Below are positions 1 to 15,400 of a stretch of 64,000 nt of DNA, piece after piece. Where the stretch lies: the NCBI RefSeq assembly GCF_020882245.1, contig NC_083600.1, positions 19,964,001 through 20,028,000 of the forward strand, written 5' to 3'. A program made the position numbers and the translations under genes. The notes under the pieces are model-generated. The model had not been told where the DNA came from. It did not search any database and saw only the letters and a list, made by a program, of their open reading frames with translations. Numbering within the stretch: position 1 is the first letter of the stretch; every line of letters starts with the position of its first letter. The stretch is from Rhopalosiphum padi. Lineage: Eukaryota > Arthropoda > Insecta > Hemiptera > Aphididae.

Positions 1-3000
1 ATGAACAGTATGACGTGATCAATTAATAAACAATGTAAATTGCTAGTTCGCATATTATATATTCGAAGACCTTTTGAAAAAGTGTAATCGGTATTTTAAC
101 AATTAAAAAATATATACTGTAACTATTAGAACTTAATTGAAAGTTATGATACAGCGTATTAAAAACAATTCGAGTTGTACGCCAACTATTGATGTTTACA
201 CTCCTACACTTATTATTGAAAATAAATTGAACAACGTTCACGAATGAACAGAGGGCAAAATAATTCACTACAATATGTCCTGAATTTCATTTAAATAATC
301 GGAAAAATATATCATAGAAGTTAAACGGACCCAATTGTTGTACATATATATTTAAAATGGATTTACATGCAACGTGATCGCATATTTATAAAAAAAATGA
401 CCTCAATAAATCGTTTTCCATAGAAATATTTGTCCCAACAGTTCGACGAAAAAGGGACAAAAGTCGTACGTAAAAGTTTTTGATTTAAATGTAAAAATAC
501 AGTGTGTCAAAAATTATTGTTAGTTTTAATAACTAAATATTTTTCTGGAATTTCCTTCTATTTTAATCGGGTGTGGTGATGGGAGGGGGAGTTAATATAA
601 AAGGCAGTTAAGTGATGTTTATAAATAGACCTTATGGGAGGGATTAGAAATTATGACCTGCACGTAATCCATTTTGCCAGGGGACAATTTAAATGTATAA
701 TTAATAGGTACTACTTTTTTAAAAAAAAAAAAGAGATAATAGTATATACTTATGGTTTTTGTGTTTAATGATATTATTTAAGTGCAAGTGTTTTAAATTG
801 CGTTTAAACTAATATGCTAAACATAAATGGTAAAAGATAGATTTGATAACTTGTATACTTTTATTAATTATATAATGACTATTTTCTTTCAATTTTACAA
901 TAAAAGTTTTCAGAAGTTTAATTATTGTATACATATTATTCTGGATTACCTACCTGCTATTACCTAATAATTAACGCAAAAGCTACAATATATAAACGTC
1001 TAATTATTTTTGTATAACACGCATGTAATTTGTGAGATTAAATGTTTTATCCGATCAAGAATAGAACAAGTGATTTACTAAGTCCGAATATAACATAGTT
1101 AAAGTTTTCTAATTTTTAAGTCCATGCATCAATATATAAATACGACGAACAGTGTAATTGTCCTAACATAAATATAGTTAATCATACAAGATATTTGGTA
1201 GTTATATTCGATCAAAACATCTACGATGGAACATACATATTTCAGAATTAAATTCAAAATTACGTAAATTATATGCATTCTATAATATGGCATAGCAATT
1301 TCAAAACGTACGCTGATTCAAAAATATATACTTTGCCTTATCAATAATCTATAATAGAATGTGGAATAGTGGTATGGGGGGGGGGAGCTCCACAAACGTA
1401 TATTAGCGGCATACAAGTAGCACAAAATACCTCTATAAAAATTATGTATCATAAGCCGAAGCTTTTTCCCACTACACAATTATACTCAGAAACTAAACTT
1501 TTATGCATACAAAAATTATACTACCTATGAAATAACTTTATTTTACATATTAAAAAATAACTTAATTCACATAGCCATTCATAACCACATAATACAACTC
1601 GTATACCACAAAAACTGTCATCGATGTATAAATTTATAATTTTTAAGTTATTTGTAAAGAGATGATTATTGAACAGCTAACTAGTTGTGTAATGTATATT
1701 TTATTAATAGTATAAGTTATAATATGTATATTTTATTTTATAATTAATTATTTTATATTATTATTATATTTTCCTTAAAAATATTCTTTTCCTTTTTTTA
1801 GAGCTTCTAGTCTATCAAAACAAGGATATTATTATCATTAGCGATGGATGAAGCAGTGTAATAACAATATATGTAATTTCATTTTTGTAAACATCAATAC
1901 TGCTAAATAAAATATAGATTATTATTATTATTATTATTGAGTACAAATCGTATTAAATGTAGATAGATTCAGTAATATATTTAATTGTTCTTAGCCATAA
2001 AGATTTTGGGTCACCAAAAGCCTTCAAATTTGATGTTTATATGGTTCTACCATAAAAAATGGTAAATGGGTTTGGTACTAAATTGACTAAAACATAAATT
2101 AACCCTGATATTTTTTAAGTAAAAATCTTTTTAAACAATTAAATTATTGTCTACTGACAACATAATTATTCTACAATAATATAATACAAAATCCACATTT
2201 TTTGGTCGACTTAAGTATCAAACTTAAATGCGTTTCAATTTTTCCAGCAATAACCTCCGTAAATTATACAAATAAAGCTCCACGATACGTTAATAATCGT
2301 ATTCTTTATATGTTAAAATGCCTACTATCTCCATATTTGCTTCCATTCAATATATATATAAAATGTATATGTATGTGTTATCAATCTGTACTTGAGTGTA
2401 TAAGGTATTGATTAAATAAATAAATAATCAAACTCAATCAAGCTGAAATAGAGTCTCTGGAAGATCACATTAAAAAAAGCATTTAGTTTTGATTGTAATT
2501 CCTGCTAGGTTTACTTTTTGCTTTTAATTGTATAGATTATACCTACATTTTCTTATTTATTTATTTATTTTTAAGAAAAAAAACATAAATTATACATATA
2601 AGTAATATTTATTTTTCATAAATATTTACTATCTACTTAAGAATTCCATGATAATTAAATTTGAATAAAATGTTTACTTAATAAAAAAAAAATTAATTAA
2701 AACTACAACATTAAATTGATACATCTTTTTCTTTTTTTTTTGAAATTACGAATAATGATCATAAAATTCAGGAATTTATTATTTAATAGTTTATTAATAT
2801 ATAATAAAATATTCAGATGTATTTAAAAAACGTATTAAAATTGTGATTCATCTAAACGGAAAATATATTTTTTTAGATTATGAGCGAGAAAAATATAAAA
2901 CTTGTGGTAGATTTTTAATGTTAAAAATCATTTTTGCTTATTTTGTTTTTTGTATACTTTATTGTAAACCTATCAAACGTATAACTCAAAACTGTAAGTT

Positions 3001-5185
3001 TTATAAAATGTTTGCATTTACTTTCATTAAGTCTGATGTACCCAATTTTTGTTTTGTAGAGCAAGAAAAAACATAATAATAATAATAATTATTATTATCA
3101 AGGTGGTTAGAATGTATTACAACAATGTATTTTGAGCAAAAATAATACCGTTTTGATATTGTTTTATTCCGTTCAGTGCACAAAGTTGCGAATGTCTTTG
3201 TGACGAGCACTAAAACAGTATGAACTTCCTTTACTAACACTTAACAGTTGCTTATAACGAAATTTGTAAAAGCCACATGAAGGAAAATATAATTTTTTTA
3301 AAGTAGTTTTTCAGAAAACAGAACAATATATAATGATAAAGAAAATACGTTCAGTGCATTGTATTAAAACGTTTGAATAGGTACCTACCAATGTAAAAAC
3401 ATCAACAGTCAACAACCGTGGTTACTCGTTAGAACCGATTAGAGCGTTACAAATGGATTAAATTATTTACAAAACAATTTAATCAAAAACGACAAAGAAA
3501 CAGTTATAACACCTACTTGTTTTGTACGTAACGTGAATTTGGTACATCGTTGAATTAAACATATATTTCAAGGAAACTGTTCGCACAACCTTTGTATTAA
3601 ATTAATATTAAACTCTATATCTGTTTGTATCTGCTGTAAACTTAATATCAATTTACACTATTTTTAAAATATAACTGTGATATATTTTTATTTATTATCT
3701 TAATTCTTGGTATAAAACAATAAGCAAATGCATTCATCAATATAATTTCAAGATTAAATTTGTTATTTAGTTATTTAATAGACACAATATGCATACCTAA
3801 AAACGAAAGTGATAATAAAGTTAAAAATATATACTTAGTTATATTGATATAAAGTATTTAAAAAAGAAGAGTCATGGATATGATATCAGCTATTCTTGGT
3901 TTAAAAAGTTAAAACATACATTAGTGCTATAACTACTCGGTTTTAAATCGTTGTTAATACTCCGTTAAAACTTAAAATTATACCTATTACCCATTTATTT
4001 TTTACGTTAAATTTTACTAGACCATTTAGGAATTTTGGCACGAAACGAACAGTTAATTTGTAAGTTATTGTGAACACGTTTAAATAATAAATTGTCGTAC
4101 TTAATTTGTCATTATATAATTAGAACTTCCTTGCTAAAAGTTGATGCAATAAAGCAATGTATACTAACGTGAAAAATACGATCAGTATAAAGAAAAATTA
4201 AATATATTTATTTTGTTATGTAGTGTGATAAATTCTATGATAACATAAACCATAAAGTAAACATAATATCCGTCTCATATGAATGAAAATCTAAATTTCA
4301 ATAGTTAATCTCTAATATTTTACTATATAAGTTTATAAAAGTTATATTTTGTTGATAGGAATATTGATAAAAATCTGTCAACTGATTAATAAACTGTCAA
4401 TTATTGGATATATAATAATATATAAACATATTATTTGTTTTTAGATGTAAAAATTAAAATGTATTTTTTATGAACTATATAAATCGTTAATTTTTGGTTG
4501 GTAAAATTAATAATTTAAAAAGTAATGGACGTACTCGTATATAAAAATGATGTGTACACATAACAACTTACATGTATATTATAAACAAGTGAATATAATA
4601 CATAGGTAATAAATGTTTAGCTTATTATACAAATTTATTTATTTTCATTTTTAATAAAAATAATAGAAAAAAATTATATTATCTGCTAATTGAAGTACGA
4701 TAATATGGACAACATCGTTCTACAAATTGTCACGATATTTAAGTTTATTGAAAATCAAAATATTTTTAATGATTTTCAAAGGTTATTTTTAATGATATGA
4801 AATCGTGTACCAATCATTTGAATGCGAAGACAAGTTCTTATTTCCAAAAATTTTTGTTTTGTATTTACTGGATATTTAATGGACATTTAATATTTTTATG
4901 TTTCAATGTTATGAAATTACAAAATTATAACATTTCGAAACCTCTGTTAATATGATATAATTTAAATGTTTAAACTACAAAAAATAATTTTGTTGCAACG
5001 ATTACGATTTTTAAAAATCCAATGTATAGAATATACGTACTATATCGAAATTGTTTTTTTTTTAACCAACATTACTTTATTTGAACGGGTATTGTTCTTT
5101 ACAAATTATTTATTAACTATACAATTCTATAATCATAGTTTAAAATGTAAGCAAAATGTCAGAGTAAACAGTGCATGTGCCAAGC

Positions 5186-5212
<27 letters not shown>
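5186..5212. repeat. (TA)n microsatellite
   Basis: Uninterrupted TA run. Confidence 0.95.
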
Positions 5213-5216
<4 letters not shown>

Positions 5217-8200
5217 TTTTTAGTATGGTTGAGTATATATAGATGTAATTTAAACATATATAAAAAATAAATAAGCTAATAAAATAAGCTAAGGACGATA
5301 ATTGAGAAAAAAGGACTACTAAAATAACAAATTATATTCTGTTTAATAGTTCATATTCTAGTCATAAGATTCATTTAAATATAAATATGGATTAATAATG
5401 TAACCTAATCTGATATCTCTATAACAAGAGACTAGGTATTTTATTAACTTGCTTGTAACAAACTTCTCTCACAGTTCGTGTTTGTTTTTTGACAACAAAT
5501 AAGTTTTACCTTATTCTGCTCCCTTTTATAGTATAGGTATTTACTAAAGTACGTAACCCTGCAGGAGTTATATTATGGGCATTCACGTAATGTCTGATCA
5601 GTAAAAATTATAAATGTATTAATGCGCTGAAAAAAAGTTTAGGAATTACCTCTTTCATAAGTATCGTATACCGTACTAAAATTATTCGGAATACTCTTGG
5701 CACTTGAGAAACTGGGTTGATTTGCATAATATATAAAATAGCAGTTCATTTAACCAAAAGTAATATAATTTAAAAAATACCAAAAAGAGAGCAGCATTAT
5801 TGAGTATTTACTCAGCTTATTCTAGATTAGGAGTCAGATTAATGCTTTATATTGTTATATTTATTATGTATTTAGAAAAAATTATAAATCATAGAATTGG
5901 AAAAATAAATCTGAGTGGAGACTGGAGTTAAATTAATTTGAAATTACATTTAAACTAATTAAAAACATCATCGTAAAATTTTTTTAAAAATGTACCTATC
6001 AATCATTTTTGAGATTTTAAAAATTATTGTTTGATTGATATTATTAACGCGCAATATTGAATTTTTTGTTTCTTAAAATAACAATTTTTATAAACTATAT
6101 TTTTAGCATAGGAAAATATTATTACCAGATCATAATTTATTTTTGTTTTTAAACTTAACATCTAAATTGCAATCAATGATAAACTTTAAACGTTATTTTA
6201 TATTATCAATATTATCGGGGGCGAATATGACAAAGAACGCTAGAATAACTCAGTTAATCCTATTTAAAATTTTACTTAGTATAAAATCATGCATTTGAAA
6301 TTATTGTATAGTTATTTGAAGTTTTGTTTTAAAAAATTCATTTTAAAAGTACAATAAAACTTTCAACTTTGTTTAAAACTTTCAAATATAAATTTAGTTT
6401 TAAATATTTTTAATTTTATATATAAAAATGTAATTTTTGTGTAAATACGTGTATGAATTAAATCTAATTTCGTAATATATTTTTACAATAGACTATGTTG
6501 CTATTACTAATTTAAGTGTAATACTATTTAGCTTTAGTTTGTAATATATTATATAAGGGAACTGAAAGGAAAATTCAAAAAAAAAAAAAATCCCCTTTAC
6601 ACAATGTATGCTTGATAACAATAGCTATAACATATTTAGAATGATTTTAAAATGAATTTTTTTAAATATTTGGGTATAGTAAAGTTCATAATATATACCT
6701 ATGTTATTATAAGTATAGGTATTATAGAATATGCGTTATGTATATATCGTATATATTACGTTGAAATTGCAGAGTCGCTTATACTTAATAGAATCATAAA
6801 TTAATACTACACGCGTATGTTATTAGAAAATAATAATTATTTTGCATTCATATTAACAAACATGACAGTGAAATTAAATTGGTTTCAATTTTTTATATTG
6901 TATTGTATGATTGAAATAAGCTAGAATAAAAATAAATTGTTTTATAATAAAATACTTGTGTATTGTGACTCGTTACTGTTATTAAACTTTGGAATTTATT
7001 GGTATGCCACTCTATCTATTTGGGCTATGGAAGTTAATTGTTTGTTTGATTAAAGTAATAAAGTTTAATTTTTGGTCGACAAGTGGTTAATATAGTTTTT
7101 GAGTTTTATGTTATTTCACCCTTAGTTTGAGGGAAAAAGAATAAATTGGTATTGTCTATATATAAATACATGTTTAATATTTAATTTATTTTAGAAATCA
7201 ATACGAAATCGTCTAAGTTATATTCAAACAGATTTCTTTCATAAATATTTATGTATTCTATATTTTACAATACCCTCAATATATACATTTTTATATTCGA
7301 ATAATATGAATAATTTTGTTGATAAAGAGAATTTCCTATAGTATTTTCTGCAATTTACATTAATATTTAAGGACGATAAACAAAATTATAATCTTGTCAA
7401 GAATCAAAGAATGGTAAAATAAAAAAAAAAACATTTTTTTATAGTTTTTATTTGAAATATTGTTGAAACTCAACTATTTTAAAAATATTATCAAAGGCCT
7501 TCAGAATAGATTTATTTATTTGTATACATAATGCATACATACATATTTTATAATATTATTATTAATAAATATGAGTATTATTTCATCAAATCCAAAGTGG
7601 ACTTAAGTATTTAATTTTATTTCCAATACAAAACAAAAATCATTGTCATAAATAATTGATTATTGATACTAATTTATTAAATACCACAATTTATGAAATA
7701 TTAATTTTAGTGTGATAGATATATGAAATAAATAGTATTTACAGATATTATTATGAAGAAAAAAAGTTTAAAGTTGAAACTAATGCATAAATACATAATA
7801 TACCATGACAATTATTAAATATGCAAGTCTTATGTGATATATCGTATGGCCGCCAATCGAAAATCGGACACGATAAATGTTCAATTACCATCCAATATAA
7901 ACAGTTTTTGTTTTGTTGCAGTACATATTATTATAATTTTTGGAAAATTAATTGTTGAGATAACTATAACGATGGTATCTAAATATAAATAATAATAATT
8001 TAAATTCTTTATTCTTATATAATATTACACGCAGATTTGCAGTCTATTTAAATCAAGAGGGTGGCTTTAGATAATGTTATTCAGCGATGATCTGTTCTTT
8101 GTGTATAGAAACAATAAATATATCATACGGATTACATGTACAGATGCAGCTTATTTCATAATAGCTAACTTGATTAACTTAACTAATATTAAAGTTTCCA

Positions 8201-8688
8201 TAGTTTCAAAATATACGAACATCATAAACACGCATGCTCATTTAACTTTGTTTCTGATAAATAATTTAATAATAATTTGATAATCGTAAATGGACATCCA
8301 CATTATATAATAAATTGTTCAAAATTTAAAAATTTATTAAATATAAATATAAATTGTTTCTATATTAATAACTGAACTATATATTATGTTTTATTTTTTT
8401 ATTTTTAAGAATTATAGTTCTGTAGTAATTGTCACGATAATACTTCAATATCACAGAAGCCAAGTTTAGTTTTAATAAAAGAAAATGTAATGCTGTAAAC
8501 AATAATATATTTTATTAGTTTTTATATTAATTAAAAATGCATTTTAATTATACGCGTAGTAATGTTGAAGCGCAGGTGAAGTTTAGTGTTTACGTTTAAG
8601 TTATTAAATAACAACGGGTATTACTACGAAAATATTTATATTTATTTGGCTTCAGAACTGAATTATAAAACAAACAATAAAACATTAA

Positions 8689-8691
<3 letters not shown>

Positions 8692-8724
<33 letters not shown>
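8692..8724. repeat. (TA)n microsatellite
   Basis: Uninterrupted TA run of about 33 bp. Confidence 0.95.
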
Positions 8725-8726
<2 letters not shown>

Positions 8727-10235
8727 TGTATTGTGATTTAGAAATAGGCACACATAATAATGATTTAAAACAATCTTGAAAATTAAAACGTAGTATAATT
8801 ATTATTAAATACACCTACCTAATGAAACGAAATGAAACTGTTAATAACCAACTACCGAGTAAGATAAATTTATTATTAAAAGTAAGAACATAATATATTG
8901 AATAATTAAAAATAAAATAAAATTGTATAGTAAAATACACATACTACAATGAGTAATCTGTATATCGTATATGGTGTATTATTTCATCAACATTATAAAA
9001 ATAATAAAATATATAGGTAGATATATAATAAATAGCCATTGAATTAATTAAATGTCTAAGTTTTCTGTAATTATACTTTATTAACAGTCCTTTGTCATTA
9101 ATGTCTACGAAATCATCGTGAAAACTTATTTGTCAATACAGGGTTATCACAAAAGGTCAACATTTTTTTCACGAAATATTAAATTTTCAAAATGGCTTCC
9201 GATGTATCTAACATGTACACTTAACAAATATTGTGTGCAATTATATAATTGTTAAGTTTTAAATTTTTGTCACCAATAACGTTTTACAACACTAATATTT
9301 TAAATTGTGTTTAGTCGAATTCATTTAGACCAGGAATACGAATAAAATAACACTTTCTATAAAAGTATACATATAATATAAATAATATAAATCCCGTATG
9401 ATAGGAATAAATAGTTATGTAAATCGGAAATATATTTGCAACATTAATGTATTATTTCGTATATAGACCAGTAATCACTTCATCATTATTTTTATTTAAA
9501 TCTGAATTTTTTTTGCGATCAGTTAACATTATATATATTTTTTTAAACATCATTATTATTACTTCATTATTCATGTCATGTATGAATACAATACCAATAT
9601 ATTTTTTATTAAATATGAGATGCAATTCTATGAGAAATACAGTATTTAATATTTTATAGAAAACAATTAGACAAGTTTAAACTGATAATATCGTTTAAAC
9701 TTTATTTGAAATGTCAAAAAATTGTTTTTTAAAAATGGTTCTCAAAGATAAATATAGCCAGTGGCCTATTATGGGAATGCTAGTTGAAATCTTATTATAT
9801 TTTCTCTCTATTTTTTTTATTTGCTGTTATTTTTTAATATATAACGTACATTTATTTAGGGATGACCCGAGAACGTGGAACCTTTTGAGCATAAATTGTG
9901 TAACTTTTGAAGTGTTAGTCATCACAATATGATTGATTTTTAAGTTTATGTTTTAGTCATTCAGGGACAATATGTGTACTATCGTCGAACGAATTTAATC
10001 TAGAGCACACACAGTTTACTGACAAAGTGTGGAAAATAAGGTCAATAACGTTGAGCAATACCTATGTATATTGAACACTAAAATACAGGTAAACGATCTG
10101 TGTTTGACCGTCGTCATATTATTTATAAGGTGATTTATGAAGACTCTGCATTTTTCCTTTAATAATGAATATATCCGAATATTATTTTAGATTTTGAACG
10201 AAGTGAAGAATGTATTGATTTTACAATAATGTATG

Positions 10236-10640
10236 TTTTTTTTAAATTTTTTTTTTTTGTCTGTCATGTTTTGGAGTGAAAATAATATTTTTTGACTTCA
10301 GCCCCTCTTCGTAAAAGAAAATGAAGTTAGTTGGTACGTTCGGGGTCAAAAGTAAAAATGTCCAGCAGTTTTCAAAAGCGTCTGGAAAAACCCTAAAAAA
10401 GTAACCGAAAACAAGAATTCTTACGCATAATCTGTTTTCGACAAAATCGATTTTTTTATTATGATGTAACTCAAAAACGAATAGTTGTAAATACTTGAAA
10501 TTTTCACCAAATGTTTATATTAGCATTATCTATTTAGAATTAAATTTTCAAAATATTTTAACTTTTTTTAAGCTATTTATAAACAATTGAAATTTTTGAT
10601 TTTTCTAAGTTTTTTTTTTGAAATGCCGATAAATCTTTAT
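10236..10640 (+). repeat. Dispersed repeat with GACTTCAGCCCCTC head
   Basis: Begins with a T-run, then TGTCTGTCATG, then GACTTCAGCCCCTC, GAAGTTAGTTGGTA and, farther in, ATGTTTATATTAGC and AGCTATTTATAAAC. Reverse-orientation matches occur at 22975-23215 (inner part) and 50575-50672 (head), which defines an interspersed family. No ORF is visible. Confidence 0.65.
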
Positions 10641-11612
10641 AAATTATAATTATAAATATCTAATGCATAAATAACATCTTTATGGTTCAAGATCTGAATC
10701 ATTATAATTGTATATTAGTATTGGTCAATGGCTAAATAGTTAATAGGACTTAGGTACCATAAACATATCGTAACGGTGGGGCATGTTACAGTTGTGTATG
10801 TGTATACTTAGCATAATATGATACGATCAACCAGAATAAATATGTGATTTTGTATAAATCTATGCGATATTATTATGACTGTGGACGAGTGTGGTTATGT
10901 CTTGGTTTTGATATTAAAATATTTTAAAAACATAATTAGTATAATATAGTATTATTAGCCCTGTCAGAAGTATCTATAATTTATTTACCGTTCGTAATTA
11001 ATGTTGTAACAACTATTATAGACAATTTAAGTTCGAGAAAAACTATTTTTAAATTACATCATATAATTTCAAAGTCAATCTTCTATACTCTATGTTACGT
11101 CTATGCTAAATTATTAAAATGCATATTTTAAATGACCTTTTTTATATATATAAATAATATAAATATGTATTATCAAGTGGTTCCAATATATTTATTACGA
11201 CTTTGCAACGATAGTAAAGTTGTCCATAAATCATTTAAATCAATTACATTAAGTGATGCATATAATAATATAATTTAATAGCATGCGAAAAGAAAATCGA
11301 TATATGTTATTACTTGATCAGAAACTCAAAAGTGATTTGTTCGTCGGTACAGTAGAGTATCTAGGTAACTAATTTTAATATTTTAAATTAAAAAAATTTA
11401 ATCCCCATCCCATCATTAGAAAATCGTGCATACTATATTACTATGTGCCTTAGTGTAAGTGGTATCACGGCGCAAAATTTGAAAAGTGGACTTGCGTAAT
11501 ACTTAATAATATGATATAATGAAAAGCTCGAAAGAAAGAAAAAACGAATCGGTGACCGAGCAGTAGTAATACGTATTAGTGGACGATTACGCGGTGGCGT
11601 AGTCACGAAAGG

Positions 11613-11613
<1 letters not shown>

Positions 11614-11647
<34 letters not shown>
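11614..11647. repeat. (ATT)n microsatellite
   Basis: About eleven ATT units. Confidence 0.95.
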
Positions 11648-12160
11648 GAATATTATAGCTTTAACAGATGTCCGTTAAGTCGTCATTGCAAATTATGCTG
11701 GGACAACATAGTACATAACTAATATTAAAAATTTTCTAAGGATTTATCGGGTTATTTTAAATTTTGCTAAAACTTATAGACTGTAGTTGTCGCTTTCTGC
11801 GAAGGTTAGGTTAGGCTAACGTTGACATTGTGCGATTCCAAAAAAAAAAATTGTACAAATTTATTATGATGAATTTTTTAGATATTTAAAAAGTATTTTT
11901 GGATTATTGTTAGTAATCTTGTTGCTTTAGATTCAAAGGAAGTCTCAAGTTTTACCACAGCACTGGTAATGATAACATAATAATATGTATTTATATTTTC
12001 CAATAACTTATTTTACTTATTTCATTTTTATAGTTTGTACCGTTTGTATGTAAAATAAAAATTGAAACGTTTAATAACAGTGTATAATTTTTTTTTTTTA
12101 ACTTTTGTGGTTCACACCCGTTTTTATTTTAGTAAGATTTGTTTATCTAGTATAGGAATA

Positions 12161-12480
12161 TTATAATTATCCTTGCAGTATCATTATTATTCGAGCATGC
12201 GCGGGTTTTGTAAACAAGCGATGTATATACGTATAACACTGCTGCGCGGTGTAAGTGCGTCACGCCACAGTCTTCAAAAAATCACAACCAACTAGCTGTC
12301 CACAATCATTCCGTACGGGTTTATTTATATAGATCTCGCACTCCCATACCGTTGTCTTCCGATATTTACATCATCGGCCATCGCGTACTCGTACAGGACG
12401 TCAACATTTAATGCTCGGCGACGAGCAAATAATACAGTCATGCGCCTATAACGCATGGCACACATAATACGCCACTTTAA
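12161..12480. promoter_or_regulatory. CpG-rich island in AT-rich desert, candidate promoter or first exon
   Basis: CpG dinucleotides and G+C rise sharply here against the flanks (GCATGCGCGGG, CTGCTGCGCGGTG, GCTCGGCGACGAG). A short plus-strand frame from ATG at 12194 runs 18 codons to GGT before a strong GTAAGT, so it could be a first exon; no downstream exon was recognised. This is composition-based inference only. Confidence 0.3.
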
Positions 12481-15400
12481 TACGTATAACCATAATTATT
12501 CCCATACCCCATCCCCCAAGCTAAATTAATAAATAGTGTAAACATTAAAATTCAATGATTATTTTAAATGCTCATTTTTATATTTCTTTTAACTGTAATA
12601 TCTTGTAATTGAATCTGGAAAAAATAACATTTTAAAAGTAAAAACTTTAAGATAATCAATCAACAGATACAATAAATCCAAATAGTGAAACAATTAATAC
12701 GGGCAGCTCATACGATTTAATAGATTACACCATTATAGATGCAAAACCGAAAACAATTGTATAAATTCTTGAGTTACATTATTTTTCTCTAAACAATTTG
12801 TATATAATTGGTTAAAACAAATTAAAGTTAGTCTAAAATTGTTTTATAAAAAGAGTATGCTTTAACCTAGTTATCTAGAACTTCTCCAGTCTCTATAATA
12901 AGCATGGTAACAATTGATAAAAATACTTAGTGTATTGGTTATGATGTTAAATAAGATTTTCTGAAGAAGAAAGACATTTCAGGGGGTGGGGGTCCCTGCA
13001 TACGTTTTTTATTGTAGTAGTATTACAATGACGACGAAAATGCTGTCTTGCAGGCGACGACTTGTCGTTTTTTCCACCATTTCAGGAATCAGGATGTGAA
13101 ACTCAATGGGTCGAAATTGAAAAAAAAAAAAAAAAAAGGAAAGCGAAACCGAAGGAGAAATTGAGAGTATATAACAGATAACTTTATAAGAAAAAAAGTT
13201 ATTTCGTCGTATAAACTATACAATATATATGTTATTATTGTTATAGAGTGTTCGAAGACAAATTGGATGACTACGTATATAATATATACAAGTTGATATG
13301 CGAGTAATATGTCATCGAATGTACAATAATAACGAGTCCTGTATGAAAGCGGGAGCATACAATCTTATGATCATGGGCGATGCGGAGGTGTACCTAAATC
13401 AATTTTATCGATCGCGATACATAGAATAAGTGCAATTGCAGATGCATAATATTATTATATTGTATAGTAGGAGATTAGGACGTCATTAGGACAGTCTGTT
13501 TATTGTTAATATTTGACATTTTTAACGCATAATTTCTATAAACGTCATGCAATATTTATCATAACATCGTGACGTACAACATGGGTAGATTGAAAAAAAA
13601 AATGAACCCAAATAAATTACATTTTATACTGTTGTATATATCATAAAAAAAGATTTAACAAACTGACTCGCTGTACAACAGTACCATAAACAGTATGCTA
13701 CCGGCGTTTTCGTTTGTACCCACGCAACATGAATTCGTATTGACTATATTTTATTATTTTTTTAAGAAGTGTCTGAATTTTCAATAAAACCTTTTTTATT
13801 ATTATTATTGATGAATAATAATTATTATATTATAATGCGTATAATATCCGGACTATACATTTACGTTTTGCCAAGCAATACCGAACGAGGCAAATAATTT
13901 TGTCATCAATGCCAACGCGACAACCGATTTAAACGGACATGTGGCTGTAAACGTACATTGATGTTTTAATTTCTTCACGCACGATGAACATAATATTTTA
14001 TACATGTGATTAAAAGTAGTAAATGTTATTACCGAGTAAAGAATTAAAATAATGTTATTTGATACTGCCAATTATTGCGAAGCCCTATCAAGCATTCAGA
14101 CGTGTGATTATAATATTATTATTATAGCTATGTTGTTATATCCGTTTTTCAAACCGCGATTTTCATCTGAGTGACATTTTCTACACTTTGAATGGTATTA
14201 CGAACTACACATATGCCGTTCTGTATTAAAACCCAATAATAAGATGTGAAAAAACAGTTTAAGTTATACGTATAATGGTTTAAAAACAATTTTACACTTA
14301 ATAATCGCGTAACACCTCACGTGTGAAGTGATTTGACTAAAAATGTTTTTTTCTAAATACATGGTGAAATTTGTTTATTTATTATATTTATTTGTAATAT
14401 GATTCTTATATACTAAACTATACAACAATAAATATTAAACCCGTCTATACATATTTATTGAATAATCTTAACTTTAAAACATATTTAGTATAGGTGTATT
14501 AGACTTGTACGTATATATATAGGTAATATAATTAATATGTTCAAAAACTTTAATACTTCAGTAGGTACCAATAAATTATTGGATTTAAATTTTAAATTAA
14601 ATTAATTGATTTGGCAATTATCTACATAAAACTTTTTTATTCTTTTAAATATATAATTCAAAGGCTCGTAAATACTAAGTTCTTTTAGCTGACATATAAT
14701 GTTGTTTACTGCAATTTATAATAATATTAACAAATAATTATGGTATGGTAAATTGAACTACACAGTAGACTAGTATGAAATGTTTAAATATTTTTAAAGT
14801 CAAAATTAATCACTATTTTGAGTTTTATAATAATAAAAGGATTAGAAAAATAAATATGAGAACATTTTGTTATAAAACTTCTAACGTAGATATATTTTAC
14901 ATTGTTATTCATAATCTAACTAGACAAACAGACGAAACGTCCAGACTAGAATTGAATTGCAGCTAGGAGAGTTTAGAGAAAATCTCAGTGGGTAGTGAAT
15001 CTGTAGTTTCGGGCTAATATTGATCTCAAATATAATTGAAAACAATATACAATATATATATTTATGTAATGATAATATACCATTATTATATTATTTGACT
15101 AGGAGATTATCGATCATTATTGGGTTTAATATGCAATTATTGAAAGATAACATATCAATATATCATATTCGAAAACATTTCAAAATGGATATTGAACTAT
15201 TATAATATAGTTAGCAGTTGACCGAGCTCCAACCAAAATTAAGTAGGTATTAAGTGCACCGCTTAATGATTCATAACAATATATTATTATCGATATTCAA
15301 ATTTTATATCATCGAGGGCACTAAGTAATCAATTTGGGATAAGTGTTTAATATTTAGTTTCTACAGTGACCTGTCTTAAATTGTTTTATCTACAATTGAA

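Larger units (their letters stand above)
1..10235. other. Gene-poor AT-rich DNA
   Basis: No exon, transposase frame or RNA gene was recognised on either strand. ORFs are short, AT-driven and mutually overlapping. Poly-A/T runs and microsatellites are the only structure seen. Confidence 0.6.

Noticed and set aside
9711..9932. 73-codon hydrophobic ORF
   Set aside because: No recognisable motif, no supporting splice context, and ordinary for AT-rich DNA.
11614..11647. Repeat array considered as CRISPR-like
   Set aside because: Simple ATT microsatellite without spacers. No CRISPR array occurs, and the DNA is eukaryotic.
13853..14071. 72-codon minus-strand ORF with a signal-like start and several Cys
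   Set aside because: No acceptor/donor context and no repeat of the pattern elsewhere. I could not separate it from chance.
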